Assembly (NCBI GenBank): GCA_019114925.1
Contig: DXEO01000112.1
Location: 1-9,718 of the forward strand
Origin: Candidatus Corynebacterium faecipullorum
GTDB taxonomy: Bacteria; Actinomycetota; Actinomycetes; Mycobacteriales; Mycobacteriaceae
Length of the DNA: 9,718 bases
Direction of reading: 5' to 3'
Below the pieces are notes generated by a model that did no database searches, was not told the origin of the DNA, and saw only the letters and a list, made by a program, of their open reading frames with translations. Each line of letters starts with the position of its first letter. Within the stretch, counting starts at the first letter, position 1. Positions 1-7,600 of this stretch are shown here, piece by piece. Both the position numbers and the translations under genes were made by a program.

Positions 1-914
1 TGGTCAAGTTCCGCCCGACTGGCGTTCACAGCTGGGAATACTGGCAGTTCGAGATGACCGAGGCTTGGCCCTACATCGCTGACTCCCTCGGCCTGGACAA
101 GAGTGACCGCGGCGCTGACTGCACCCCGATCGGCGCTATCGCGGAGGCCACCAAGTCCGGCATCATTGGTAACTGCGTGAACAACGAGTATGACGTCGCC
201 GAGCGCGGCAAGGCCCAGGACTTCCAGGCCGGTACTGCTTACTGGTCCCCGGAGACCGGTGCCCACGCCGTGATTGGCCGCATTGGTGCGCGCTACTCCG
301 AGCTCGGTGGCCCGACCTCTTGGCTGGGCTTCCCGAAGACCGGTGAGGAGAAGACACCCGACGGCCGCGGCCGCTACGTCCACTTCGAGAACGGTTCCAT
401 CTACTGGACTCCGGAGACAGGCGCTTGGCCCATCTCGAAGGATCTCTTCGATGCCTGGGGTAAGAACGGCTTCGAGGGCGGCGACCTCAAGTACCCGGTA
501 TCCGAACCGCGCAAGGTGGGCGAGGGTGAGGTCCAGGAGTTTGAGAACGGCGTGCTGACCCGCAACCCGGATGGCTCTACCCACATCGTGCACGGTGCTA
601 TCGGCGCGAAGTACAAGGAGCTGAAGGCTGCTGACTCAGAGCTGGGCTACCCAGTCGGCGAAGAGAAGGCCGTCAACGGTGGCTTCTTCCAGGAATTCGA
701 ACACGGCAACATCTACTGGTCCATGGAATCCGGCGCGCACTACATCCTCAAGGGCAAGATCTTTGACGAGTGGGGCAAGCACGGCTGGGAGCAGGGCGAG
801 TTTGGCTGGCCCACCAAGGACTATGCCTCCATTCCGGCAGGCGGGTTGACACAGACCTTCCAACACGGCGTCATCCGTGAGGTCATGGGCCAGGTTCAGG
901 CGGATAAGAAGTAG
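1..914 (+). CDS. cop1: Secreted trehalose corynomycolyltransferase (PS1/Cop1 type) with C-terminal LGFP repeats, 5' truncated
   Basis: The frame is open from base 3 to the stop at 912-914, giving 303 visible residues; the real start lies before the window, and the ATG at 54 is internal. Visible residues 8-14 read VHSWEYW, the conserved Ag85/mycolyltransferase motif whose His (codon at 27) completes the Ser-Glu-His triad. Ser and Glu lie upstream and cannot be seen. After the esterase fold ends comes a C-terminal region of LGFP-type repeats, known from corynebacterial PS1/Cop1 and thought to tether the enzyme to the cell wall. Two cysteines (ADC, GNC) just before the repeats could form a disulfide. 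The family moves mycolates from trehalose monomycolate to arabinogalactan or a second trehalose outside the membrane. The downstream gene starts 8 bases later, so they probably share a transcript. The family call is secure; the symbol rests on synteny with C. glutamicum and the LGFP architecture. Confidence 0.93.
   Translation, partial: VKFRPTGVHSWEYWQFEMTEAWPYIADSLGLDKSDRGADCTPIGAIAEATKSGIIGNCVNNEYDVAERGKAQDFQAGTAYWSPETGAHAVIGRIGARYSELGGPTSWLGFPKTGEEKTPDGRGRYVHFENGSIYWTPETGAWPISKDLFDAWGKNGFEGGDLKYPVSEPRKVGEGEVQEFENGVLTRNPDGSTHIVHGAIGAKYKELKAADSELGYPVGEEKAVNGGFFQEFEHGNIYWSMESGAHYILKGKIFDEWGKHGWEQGEFGWPTKDYASIPAGGLTQTFQHGVIREVMGQVQADKK
160..890 (+). repeat. Tandem LGFP repeats inside the mycolyltransferase
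   Basis: Four signature tetrapeptides are evenly spaced: LGFP at 324-335, LKYP at 486-497, LGYP at 642-653 and FGWP at 801-812, that is 54, 52 and 53 residues apart. Each is followed by a Phe-Glu-x-Gly or Phe-Gln-x-Gly motif (HFENGSIYW, EFENGV, EFEHGNIYW, TFQHGVI). A further DFQAGTAYWSPETGA segment near 220-260 implies a degenerate first unit whose signature near 162 has decayed to IIGN. The repeats diverge at the DNA level, so they are an old protein-domain array and not a recent duplication. LGFP modules are linked in the literature to cell-wall association. Confidence 0.9.
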
Positions 915-916
915 GA
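913..916 (+). promoter_or_regulatory. Ribosome binding site overlapping the upstream stop codon
   Basis: AGGA begins inside the TAG stop of the mycolyltransferase gene and lies 6 bases before the ATG at 923. Translation of the lipoprotein is therefore probably coupled to the gene upstream. Confidence 0.6.
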
Positions 917-922
917 ACTGCT

Positions 923-1432
923 ATGCGTCTTTTCTCTGCCCGTCCGACCGCAGCAGCTGGTGCGGCGGTGCTGCTTGCATCCGGCACCTTGCTGAGCGCT
1001 TGCGGTTCCGCCACCGTCGACGAGAATGAGGCCACCGACACCTCCGTGGCGCCGCTGGAGCGCTCGAGTGGTGAATCTTCGGCAAGCAAGCCGTCGGAAA
1101 GCTCTGCGTCTGCCTCAGGTGACGCACCCTCCGAGCGAACGACAGGCGAGGAGCCGGAAGACCGTGGTGCGCGCGAGGTCTCCGAAATCCCAACGCCTGC
1201 GCCTGCGCAGGGGCCGGATCAGGACTTCCTGGCTGCCGTGGCTGAGAAAGGCGTGAACATCGACGGTGTCGAAGACCAACTGGTTGGTGCTGCGCAGGCT
1301 TCCTGCCAAGGCGATACCGTCACCGTTCCGGCTGTGGCCGGGCAACTCATTGAGCAGGGCCGCACGGAACTCAGCCACGAGGACGTCGTCCAGCTCATCA
1401 CCGAGCAGGGCAACAAGCTCTGCGCTCAGTAA
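923..1432 (+). CDS. Small secreted lipoprotein with a DUF732-like C-terminal domain
   Basis: This gene encodes 169 residues. The N-terminus is a lipoprotein signal peptide: MRLFSAR, a hydrophobic Ala/Leu stretch (residues 9-24), then the lipobox LSAC with the acylated Cys at residue 27. Residues 30-98 are a low-complexity Ser/Glu/Ala/Pro linker, probably a flexible spacer from the membrane. Residues 99-169 form a compact domain starting DQDFLAAVAEKGVNI, with cysteines at 128 and 167 that could pair. The layout (D-x-x-F-L near the start, two Cys, Gly-rich helical segments) resembles DUF732 proteins of mycolate bacteria. No enzyme motif is visible and the function is unknown. It sits 8 bases after the mycolyltransferase and 54 bases before the cutinase gene, which points to a cell-envelope role. 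C. glutamicum has a small secreted protein at the same place (the cg3181 position, from memory). The lipoprotein call is firm; the DUF732 assignment is moderate. Confidence 0.88.
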   Translation: MRLFSARPTAAAGAAVLLASGTLLSACGSATVDENEATDTSVAPLERSSGESSASKPSESSASASGDAPSERTTGEEPEDRGAREVSEIPTPAPAQGPDQDFLAAVAEKGVNIDGVEDQLVGAAQASCQGDTVTVPAVAGQLIEQGRTELSHEDVVQLITEQGNKLCAQ

Positions 1433-1436
1433 TGTG

Positions 1437-1473
1437 GCAGGGTTTTTCCAGCCAATCCTGCTCCTTGTCAAGG
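1437..1473 (+). promoter_or_regulatory. Possible leader structure before the cutinase-like gene
   Basis: The 54-bp gap holds two small dyads. GCAGGGTT (1437-1444) can pair with AATCCTGC (1454-1461), eight pairs including one G-U, around a 9-base loop. CCTTG-T-CAAGG (1463-1473) is a perfect odd palindrome whose right arm contains AAGG, the only ribosome binding site-like sequence, 13 bases before the ATG at 1487. There is no U run after the first dyad, so termination is unlikely. The effect on translation is inferred only. Confidence 0.3.
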
Positions 1474-1486
1474 TAGAAATTTCTTC

Positions 1487-2425
1487 ATGCGTAAAACACT
1501 CACCGTCCTTGCTGTCGTTGTTCTCCTGGCCGTGATTGGCGGGGGAGCGGTCCACTTCCTCAACACACGCGAGCAAGGAGAGCAAGGAAACCTTGCAGAG
1601 CCCACCCCCTCCCAGGGGGAGGGCGAAGAAAACGCAACCCCCGAGCAACCGGACTGGTGCCCGCGCGTGGAGTTTATCTCCGCGCCGGGAACGTGGGAAT
1701 CCGCTGCGGACGATGATCCGATCAACCCGGGCGCGAACCCGAACTCCTTCATGCTTTCGATTACGAATCCACTGAAGGAGGCCTACGTTCCCGAGGACGT
1801 CAAGGTGTGGACGCTGCCGTATACCGCGCAGTTCAAAAACATCAATGCGCAGCATGAGATGAGCTACGACGATTCCCGCAACGAGGGAACCTCGCGCCTA
1901 GAGGGCGAGCTGACCTACATGCACGAGACCTGCCCGGACACGAAGTTCATCCTGAGCGGGTTTTCGCAGGGAGCGGTCATCGCGGGTGATGTGGCGGACC
2001 GGATCGGCGGCGGTAACGGGCCCGTGCCCGCAGAGAGCGTGGCGGGCGTTGCACTCATTGCGGATGGGCGCCGCCAAGACGGCGTGGGCATTAACCCGGG
2101 CGCGCCCCTCGACGGCGTGGGCGCGGAGATCGCGCTGCAGCCTGTCTCCACGTTGATTCAGGGCATCGTCCCGGGTGCCACCATGCGCGGTGAGCGCGCC
2201 AACGGCTTCGGAGAGCTGGCGGACCGCACCTTCCAAATCTGTGCGCCGAATGACTCGATTTGTGATGCACCGCTGGATGTCAGCAATGGCCTGGAGCGCG
2301 CGCGTGATCTCATCGACGCCAACGGTGTTCATGCACTGTATGCCTACAACCCAGACGTTATCGAAGGCGCCACGGCCAATCAGTGGGTCACGCAGTGGGC
2401 GAAGGACACCATCGACGCGCAGTAG
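1487..2425 (+). CDS. Membrane-anchored cutinase-family serine hydrolase (Rv3802c/Culp6-like)
   Basis: This gene encodes 312 residues. Residues 5-25 are one strongly hydrophobic segment after MRKT, an uncleaved anchor or signal peptide, followed by a Glu/Gln/Pro-rich linker (27-56). The catalytic domain runs from Cys58 to near the C-terminus. GFSQG (158-162) is the nucleophile elbow with Ser160. CAPNDSIC (252-259) matches the cutinase C-x-x-x-D-x-x-C motif with Asp256 as the likely acid, and His282 in VHALYAYNP is the likely base. Cys58/Cys149 and Cys252/Cys259 could form the two disulfides usual in cutinases. Rv3802c, at the same place in mycobacteria, is an essential phospholipase/thioesterase tied to mycolate and envelope lipid balance, so this protein probably acts on envelope lipids outside the membrane. 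It follows the lipoprotein gene by 54 bases and precedes fadD32 by 138. The true substrate cannot be read from the sequence. Confidence 0.92.
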   Translation: MRKTLTVLAVVVLLAVIGGGAVHFLNTREQGEQGNLAEPTPSQGEGEENATPEQPDWCPRVEFISAPGTWESAADDDPINPGANPNSFMLSITNPLKEAYVPEDVKVWTLPYTAQFKNINAQHEMSYDDSRNEGTSRLEGELTYMHETCPDTKFILSGFSQGAVIAGDVADRIGGGNGPVPAESVAGVALIADGRRQDGVGINPGAPLDGVGAEIALQPVSTLIQGIVPGATMRGERANGFGELADRTFQICAPNDSICDAPLDVSNGLERARDLIDANGVHALYAYNPDVIEGATANQWVTQWAKDTIDAQ

Positions 2426-2489
2426 TGCTTGGCGACGCCCCCGCACCCCACCTCCACCGCGCGCCATGTAACGCTCGGCACATCTCTTC

Positions 2490-2498
2490 TGATATTTT
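2490..2498 (+). promoter_or_regulatory. Candidate extended -10 promoter element upstream of fadD32
   Basis: TGATATTTT reads as an extended -10 (TGn followed by TATTTT, fitting the corynebacterial TAnnnT pattern) in a short AT-rich island within GC-rich DNA. No good -35 is present 16-18 bases upstream. A start near 2505 would give a leader of about 60 bases before the ATG at 2564. This is inferred from pattern only. Confidence 0.4.
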
Positions 2499-2506
2499 CA
2501 ATATCA
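2490..2506. promoter_or_regulatory. Perfect palindrome, possible operator for fadD32
   Basis: TGATATT-TTC-AATATCA is a perfect inverted repeat with 7-base arms and a 3-base centre. It overlaps the only promoter-like sequence in the 138-bp gap, which is where a repressor site would be expected. The size and symmetry suit a dimeric regulator, but I cannot match it to a known regulator consensus. Confidence 0.45.
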
Positions 2507-2548
2507 AAAGTACGTGAAGTTGGGGTGCGTGCCCCTCTCTACCCTACG

Positions 2549-2554
2549 AAGGAG
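2549..2554 (+). promoter_or_regulatory. Strong ribosome binding site that fixes the fadD32 start
   Basis: AAGGAG lies 9 bases before the ATG at 2564. The frame is open further upstream to a TTG at 2429, but that extension has no ribosome binding site and its translation does not look like FadD32. The ATG at 2564 is therefore chosen. Confidence 0.85.
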
Positions 2555-2563
2555 CTTTCCCAC

Positions 2564-4423
2564 ATGGACCTGAAAGCCTTGATCGGCCAGTTCTTCGACG
2601 AGAAGGGCAATATCGCCCTGCCGCCACACCTCACGTTGGCGGGGCTCGCCGAACACGTCTATGCCGCGGAGCAGCAGGCGGGAATCCCGGATCGCCCGGT
2701 CATGCGCCAGTGGGTCTTTAGCGATAACCCGGAGGGTACTCCGCGTGATATCACCCGCTCCCAGGTCAATACCCGCATCAAGGCGGTGGCAGCACGCTTG
2801 CAGCAGGTGGGCAAGATGGGGGACCGCGTGGCCATCCTGGCGGGCAACTCTCCCGAGTACATCTTCGGCTTCTTGGGCGCGATGTACGCGGGCATGACGC
2901 CGCTTCCGCTCTACGATCCGAACGAGCCCGGCCACACCGACCACCTGCGGGCGGTCTTTGGTGACGCGAACCCGTCGATCGTGCTGACCAACAACATTTC
3001 AGCTGCGGCTAACCGAGCTTATTTCGCGGACCGCCCGGCGTCTGAGCGCCCGCGCATCATCTCGATTGACTCTCTGCCGGATTCCCTGGCGCAGAGCTGG
3101 GTGAACCCGTTGGAGACGGAGGAAGGCAAGGCCGCGCTTGCCGCGCTACAGACCGCGCCGCTGGACCAGCCGGCCTTCCTGCAGTACACCTCCGGCTCCA
3201 CCCGCACCCCGGCGGGCGTGCTGCTGACCAACCGCAACATCATGACCAACGTGCTGCAGATCTTCACCGCGGTGCAGATCAAGATGCCGGCGCGCGTGGT
3301 GTCCTGGCTGCCGATGCACCACGACATGGGCATCATCCTGGCAACCTTCGTGACCATCCTGGGCTTCAACCTGGAAATCATGACGCCGCGTGACTTCGTG
3401 CAGCAGCCCAAACGGTGGATTGACCAGCTCAAGCGCCAGCCTATCGATGAGCAGCTGCAGGGGACCTATGCCGTGGTTCCTAACTTCGCTCTTGAGCTTG
3501 CCGCGCGTTATGGCGCACCGGCAGAAGGTAAGACGCTGGACTTCAGCAAGGTCGATGGCATCGTGATCGGTTCGGAGCCGGTCACGGAGTCCGCAGTGAA
3601 TTCCTTCTGGGAGGTCTTCGGCAAGGAAGAGTACGGCCTGCGCCGCGATACCCTGCGCCCCTCCTATGGCATGGCGGAGGCCTCGCTGATCGTTACCACC
3701 CCGCAGACCCCGGAGCGCCCGATTATTTCCCACTTCGACCGCGAGCGCTTGACCGCGGGCGAGGCGGTCATCGTAGAGAAGTCCGCGGACTCCGTGGCCT
3801 ATGTCTCCTGTGGCCAGGGCGTGGTGGCGCAGCACCTGACCATCGTGGATCCGGAGACCAAGGCAGAGCTGCCGGATGGTCGCGTGGGCGAAATCTGGCT
3901 CCACGGTGATAACCGCGCAGCCGGTTACCTGGACCGCGCGGAGGAGACCGCCTCGACATTCCACAACACGCTGGGGGAGCGCCTAGCGGAGGGTTCCCGC
4001 GTGCCGAACGCGCCGGAGGATAACAACTGGTTGGCCACGGGTGACCTGGCGGCAATCGTGGATAACCAGCTCTACATCACCGGTCGCCTCAAGGACCTAA
4101 TCGTGGTGGCTGGCCGCAACCACTACCCGCAGGACATCGAAGGCACCGTGCAGGAGGCCTCGGGCCACGTGCGCGCGGATTCCATCGCCGCCTTCTCCGT
4201 GGAAGGCGGCAGCACCGAGGAGCTCGTGCTGCTCATTGAGCGCGCCGACGGTGCCAACCCGGCTGATGACGCCGCCGCCTCTGAGGCCATCCGCTCCGCA
4301 GTCTCCGCGCACCACGGCGTAACACCGGCCGTCATCCAGTGGTTCAACGCTAATGAGATCAAGCGCACCTCCTCGGGCAAGATTGCCCGCCGAGTGGCAA
4401 AGAAGAGCTACCTCGCTTCCTAG
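2564..4423 (+). CDS. fadD32: Long-chain fatty acyl-AMP ligase FadD32
   Basis: This gene encodes 619 residues of the adenylate-forming (ANL) superfamily, FAAL branch; it is called fadD2 in C. glutamicum. The enzyme makes acyl-AMP from a fatty acid (the meromycolate, about C16-C18 in corynebacteria) and ATP in the cytoplasm and transfers the acyl group to the N-terminal ACP of Pks13. Visible motifs are the nucleotide loop YTSGSTRTPAG (residues 208-218), YGMAE (368-372), the FAAL-typical VSCG followed by IVDPET, TGD (492-494), the hinge region GRLKDLIV (507-514), and SSGKIARR, where Lys606 is the catalytic lysine. The start ATG has a strong AAGGAG. The length is close to that of M. tuberculosis FadD32. 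It stands between the cutinase gene and pks13, as in other mycolate bacteria, but is separated from pks13 by 217 bp with a hairpin. No broken motif is seen. Confidence 0.96.
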   Translation: MDLKALIGQFFDEKGNIALPPHLTLAGLAEHVYAAEQQAGIPDRPVMRQWVFSDNPEGTPRDITRSQVNTRIKAVAARLQQVGKMGDRVAILAGNSPEYIFGFLGAMYAGMTPLPLYDPNEPGHTDHLRAVFGDANPSIVLTNNISAAANRAYFADRPASERPRIISIDSLPDSLAQSWVNPLETEEGKAALAALQTAPLDQPAFLQYTSGSTRTPAGVLLTNRNIMTNVLQIFTAVQIKMPARVVSWLPMHHDMGIILATFVTILGFNLEIMTPRDFVQQPKRWIDQLKRQPIDEQLQGTYAVVPNFALELAARYGAPAEGKTLDFSKVDGIVIGSEPVTESAVNSFWEVFGKEEYGLRRDTLRPSYGMAEASLIVTTPQTPERPIISHFDRERLTAGEAVIVEKSADSVAYVSCGQGVVAQHLTIVDPETKAELPDGRVGEIWLHGDNRAAGYLDRAEETASTFHNTLGERLAEGSRVPNAPEDNNWLATGDLAAIVDNQLYITGRLKDLIVVAGRNHYPQDIEGTVQEASGHVRADSIAAFSVEGGSTEELVLLIERADGANPADDAAASEAIRSAVSAHHGVTPAVIQWFNANEIKRTSSGKIARRVAKKSYLAS

Positions 4424-4445
4424 GCCTTCCGAAACCACACCTTTT

Positions 4446-4482
4446 CAACCCCCGTTTCCGCGCAACCGCGGAGCGGGGGTTG
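4446..4482 (+). terminator. GC-rich terminator-like hairpin after fadD32
   Basis: CAACCCCCG (4446-4454) pairs perfectly with CGGGGGTTG (4474-4482). Inside, TTCCGCG (4456-4462) pairs with CGCGGAG (4467-4473) with one G-T pair, leaving a 4-base CAAC loop and one bulged T. That is about 16 pairs, beginning 22 bases after the fadD32 stop. No U run follows, so it may be an incomplete or U-less terminator, as seen in actinobacteria, or an mRNA 3'-end stabiliser. Confidence 0.65.
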
Positions 4483-4504
4483 CCGCTGCCTGTGGGTATG
4501 TCGG

Positions 4505-4536
4505 TTGTGAAACCCAAGTTAACAAAGTGGGATAAT
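4505..4536 (+). promoter_or_regulatory. Candidate pks13 promoter
   Basis: TGGGATAAT (4528-4536) reads as TGn plus GATAAT, an extended -10. TTGTGA (4505-4510) is a possible -35, but at 20 bases the spacing is longer than ideal. A transcript starting near 4543 would have a leader of about 100 bases carrying the nested inverted repeat at 4564-4602. A promoter here is expected if the upstream hairpin terminates. TATAGA at 4551 is a weaker alternative -10. Confidence 0.4.
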
Positions 4537-4563
4537 CGTCCGATAACCCCTATAGACGCATCG

Positions 4564-4614
4564 ATGTGCGCGCTTTTGCGCTGCGCAAAATCGACCGCAC
4601 ATTTAGTTAGTTTT
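4564..4614 (+). promoter_or_regulatory. Nested inverted repeat with U-rich tail in the pks13 leader
   Basis: The outer arms ATGTGCG (4564-4570) and CGCACAT (4596-4602) are exact reverse complements. Inside them is the perfect odd palindrome TTTTGCGC-T-GCGCAAAA (4574-4590). As RNA it can fold into a 7-pair outer stem, a 3x5 internal loop and a 7-pair inner stem with a 3-base loop, followed directly by a T-rich stretch (4602-4614). This resembles an intrinsic terminator or attenuator ending 26 bases before the pks13 ATG. It could instead be a DNA operator. Which one is not decidable from sequence. Confidence 0.55.
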
Positions 4615-4640
4615 AGTCCGCGTAAGAAAGCTAGAGATTT

Positions 4641-7600
4641 ATGACCGTTGAAGAGCTTCGTGGCTGGCTGCGCACCTGGGTTGCGCAGACCACCGGCCTG
4701 TCGGCAGAGGAAATCACGGACACCAAACCACTGGAGAATTTCGGGCTGTCCTCGCGTGACGCAGTCGTTCTCTCCGGCGAATTAGAAAACCTCCTCGGGA
4801 TCAAGCTTGAGCCCACCGTGGCCTACGAGTACCCCACCATCGCACAGCTAGCCGAGCGCCTCGTCAACGGCGCAGCTGGCGCCCCTGCAGAAAGCGCGCC
4901 GCGTGGAGCTTCGCCGCGTTCTGCTTCCCTCGCGGGCGGCGATATTGCCGTCATCGGCTATGCCGGCCGTTTCCCGGGAGCCAAGAACGTCGACGAGTTC
5001 TGGAACATGCTCGTCGAGGGCCGCGCTGGCACCGGGCCGTTGCCCGTCGGGCGCTGGTCGGAGTACTCCTCCGACCCGATTACCAGCGAGAAGATGGAGC
5101 AGCAGAACACCGACGGCGGCTACATCGAGGACATCGCCTCCTTCGACGCCGAGTTCTTCGGCCTCTCCCCGCTGGAGGCGGCCAACATGGACCCGCAGCA
5201 GCGCATTCTCCTGGAGGTGGCGTGGGAGGCCCTCGAGGACGCCGGTCTGCCCGCCAACCAACTGCGTGGCACCGCCACCGGTGTCTACATGGGCTCCACC
5301 AACAATGACTACGCCATGCTCATCACCGCCGATCCAGCCGAGATGCACCCCTATGCCATGACGGGTACCTCCTCGGCAATCGTGGCTAACCGCCTGTCCT
5401 ATGCCTTTGATCTGCGCGGGCCTTCCCTCAACGTGGACACGGCCTGCTCGGCCTCCCTCGTGGCGGTCAACCAAGCGGTGAAGGATCTGCGCGTGGGCGC
5501 AGCTGATACGGCTCTTGCCGGCGGCGTGAACATCCTCGCCTCGCCGCACGCCTCCATCGGCTTCAGCGAACTGGGTGTCACCTCGCCCACCAGCGCCATC
5601 CACGCCTTCTCCGACGACGCCGATGGCATCGTCCGTTCGGACGCAGCCGGCGTGCTCGTGCTCAAGCGCTTGGAGGACGCCGAGCGCGACGGCGACACCA
5701 TCCACGCCGTCATCAAGGGCTCCGCGGTCAACTCCGACGGCCACTCCAACGGCCTGACCGCCCCCAACCCAGACGCGCAGGTCGACGTCCTCGAGCGTGC
5801 TTACGCCGACGCTGGCATCCGCCCGCAGGACGTGGACTACGTTGAGGCCCACGGCACCGGCACCATCCTCGGTGACCCCATCGAGGCCACCGCGCTGGGC
5901 CGCGTGCTGGGCCCAGGCCGCCAGGCCGCCAACCCGACCCTGCTGGGGTCTGCCAAGACCAACATCGGCCACTCCGAGTCCGCCGCCGGCGTGGTGGGCC
6001 TCATCAAGGTCATCGAGGGCATGCGCCACGGCGTCATCCCGCCAAATATCAACTACGTGGGCCCCAACCACTATATCGACTTTGATGCTGAGCATCTCGA
6101 AGTGGTCGAGGATCCACGCGAGTGGCCTGAGTACTCCGGCCAGAAGATCGCTGGTGTTTCCGGCTTCGGCTTCGGCGGCACTAACGCTCACGTGGTGCTG
6201 ACCGACTACCGCGGGGTGACCCACCAGGACGCCCCGCAGGTCGCCATCGGTGAGGGCCACCCGGTGGCCCTGCCCGTTTCTGGCCTGTTGCCATCCCGCC
6301 GCGCCGCAGCTGCATCCGACTTGGCGGACTACATCGAAGCCGAGAACCCGAACCTGCTCTCCCTGGCCCGCACCCTTGCGCGCCGTAACCATGGGCGCTC
6401 GCGGGCGGTAGTGACGGCGGCGTCAAGCGAGGAAGCTGTCAAGCGCCTGCGACAAGTCGCCGAGGGAACCGTCTCCGTGGGCATCGCCGCGGCGGATTCC
6501 CCGACGGTGCACGGCCCTGTCTTTATGTACTCCGGCTTTGGCTCCCAGCACCGCAAGATGGCCAAGGACATGATTGCTCTGTCGCCGCAATTCCTTGAGC
6601 GCCTAGAGGAGCTCGATGCCATTGTGCAGCGCGAATCCGGCTGGTCCATCTTGGAGCTGGTGCGCGATGACGAGCAGACCTATAACACCGAAACTGCGCA
6701 GGTCTCCATCACCGCTATCCAGATTGCGCTGACGGACCTGCTGGCTACCTTCGGCGTGCGTCCGGCCGGCGTTATCGGCATGTCCATGGGTGAAATCGGC
6801 GCGGCCTATGCTGCGGGCGGCATCACGGCAGCTGACGCCATGCTCATAGCCTGCCACCGCGCGCGCTTGATGGGTGAGGGCGAGGCTTCGCTGCCGGAGG
6901 ACCAGCAAGGTGCCATGGCCGTCGTCGAGCTCTCCGCCGAGGAGATCGACGCCCTGCCGGGTTCCATCGAGCCCGCCGTGTACACCGGCCCGGGCATGAC
7001 CACCGTGGGCGGCCCGCGCGAGGAGGTCCTCGCGCTTGTGGAGCGCCTCGAGGGTGAGGGCAAGTTCGCCCGCGCGCTCAATGTCAAGGGCGCTGGCCAC
7101 ACCTCCGCTGTTGATCCGCTCTTGGGCGAGCTTTACGCAGAGATCGCGGGCATTGAGACCCGCTCGCTGCACACGACGCTCTTCTCCTCCGTCGACCGCG
7201 GCAAGGTCTACCGCCCGGGCGCAGTGCTGCACGACGAGGATTACTGGATCCGGATGACCCGCAAGCCCGTCTACCTGCAGGAGGCGGCGGAAGCGGCGTT
7301 CGCGGCCGGTCACATGCAGATCGTGGAGATTTCCCCGAACCCGATTGCGCTCATGGGCCTGATGTCCACCGCCTTTGCCGCGGGCAAGGCGGATGCGCAG
7401 CTGCTCTACAGCCTGAAACGCAAGGTAGAGCCCACTGAGTCACTGCTGGATCTGCTGGGCAAACTCTATGTCGCGGGAACGCCGGTAGATTACACCAAGG
7501 TCTTTGGCTCCGGCGCGCTTGTCGACGCCCCCCATACCCAATTCCGCCGCCAACGTTTCTGGACTAATGCTCGTCCATCTTCTGGTGTGTCCGGCCTGCC

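Noticed and set aside
1435..1461. Intrinsic terminator after the lipoprotein gene
   Set aside because: The stems are short, and the T run lies within the loop of the hairpin and not after it, so termination is not supported.
1115..1855. A 246-codon minus-strand frame spanning the lipoprotein and cutinase genes
   Set aside because: It crosses two clear plus-strand genes with signal sequences and catalytic motifs, and its own translation shows no recognisable domain.
2429..2563. TTG-initiated N-terminal extension of fadD32 by 45 residues
   Set aside because: There is no ribosome binding site at 2429, it reads through the palindrome and promoter-like region, and AAGGAG sits correctly before the ATG at 2564, where FadD32-like sequence begins.
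4505..4525. GlxR (CRP-like) binding site from TTGTGAA and TTAACAA
   Set aside because: The arms have a mismatch, and the TGTGA to TAACA spacing is 9 bases, not the 6 of the GlxR consensus.
4848..6392. A 514-codon open frame on the minus strand opposite pks13
   Set aside because: It lies opposite the ACP and KS coding region, with every KS catalytic motif on the plus strand. Its translation is Gly/Val/His-rich without domains, a normal shadow of GC-rich coding DNA.
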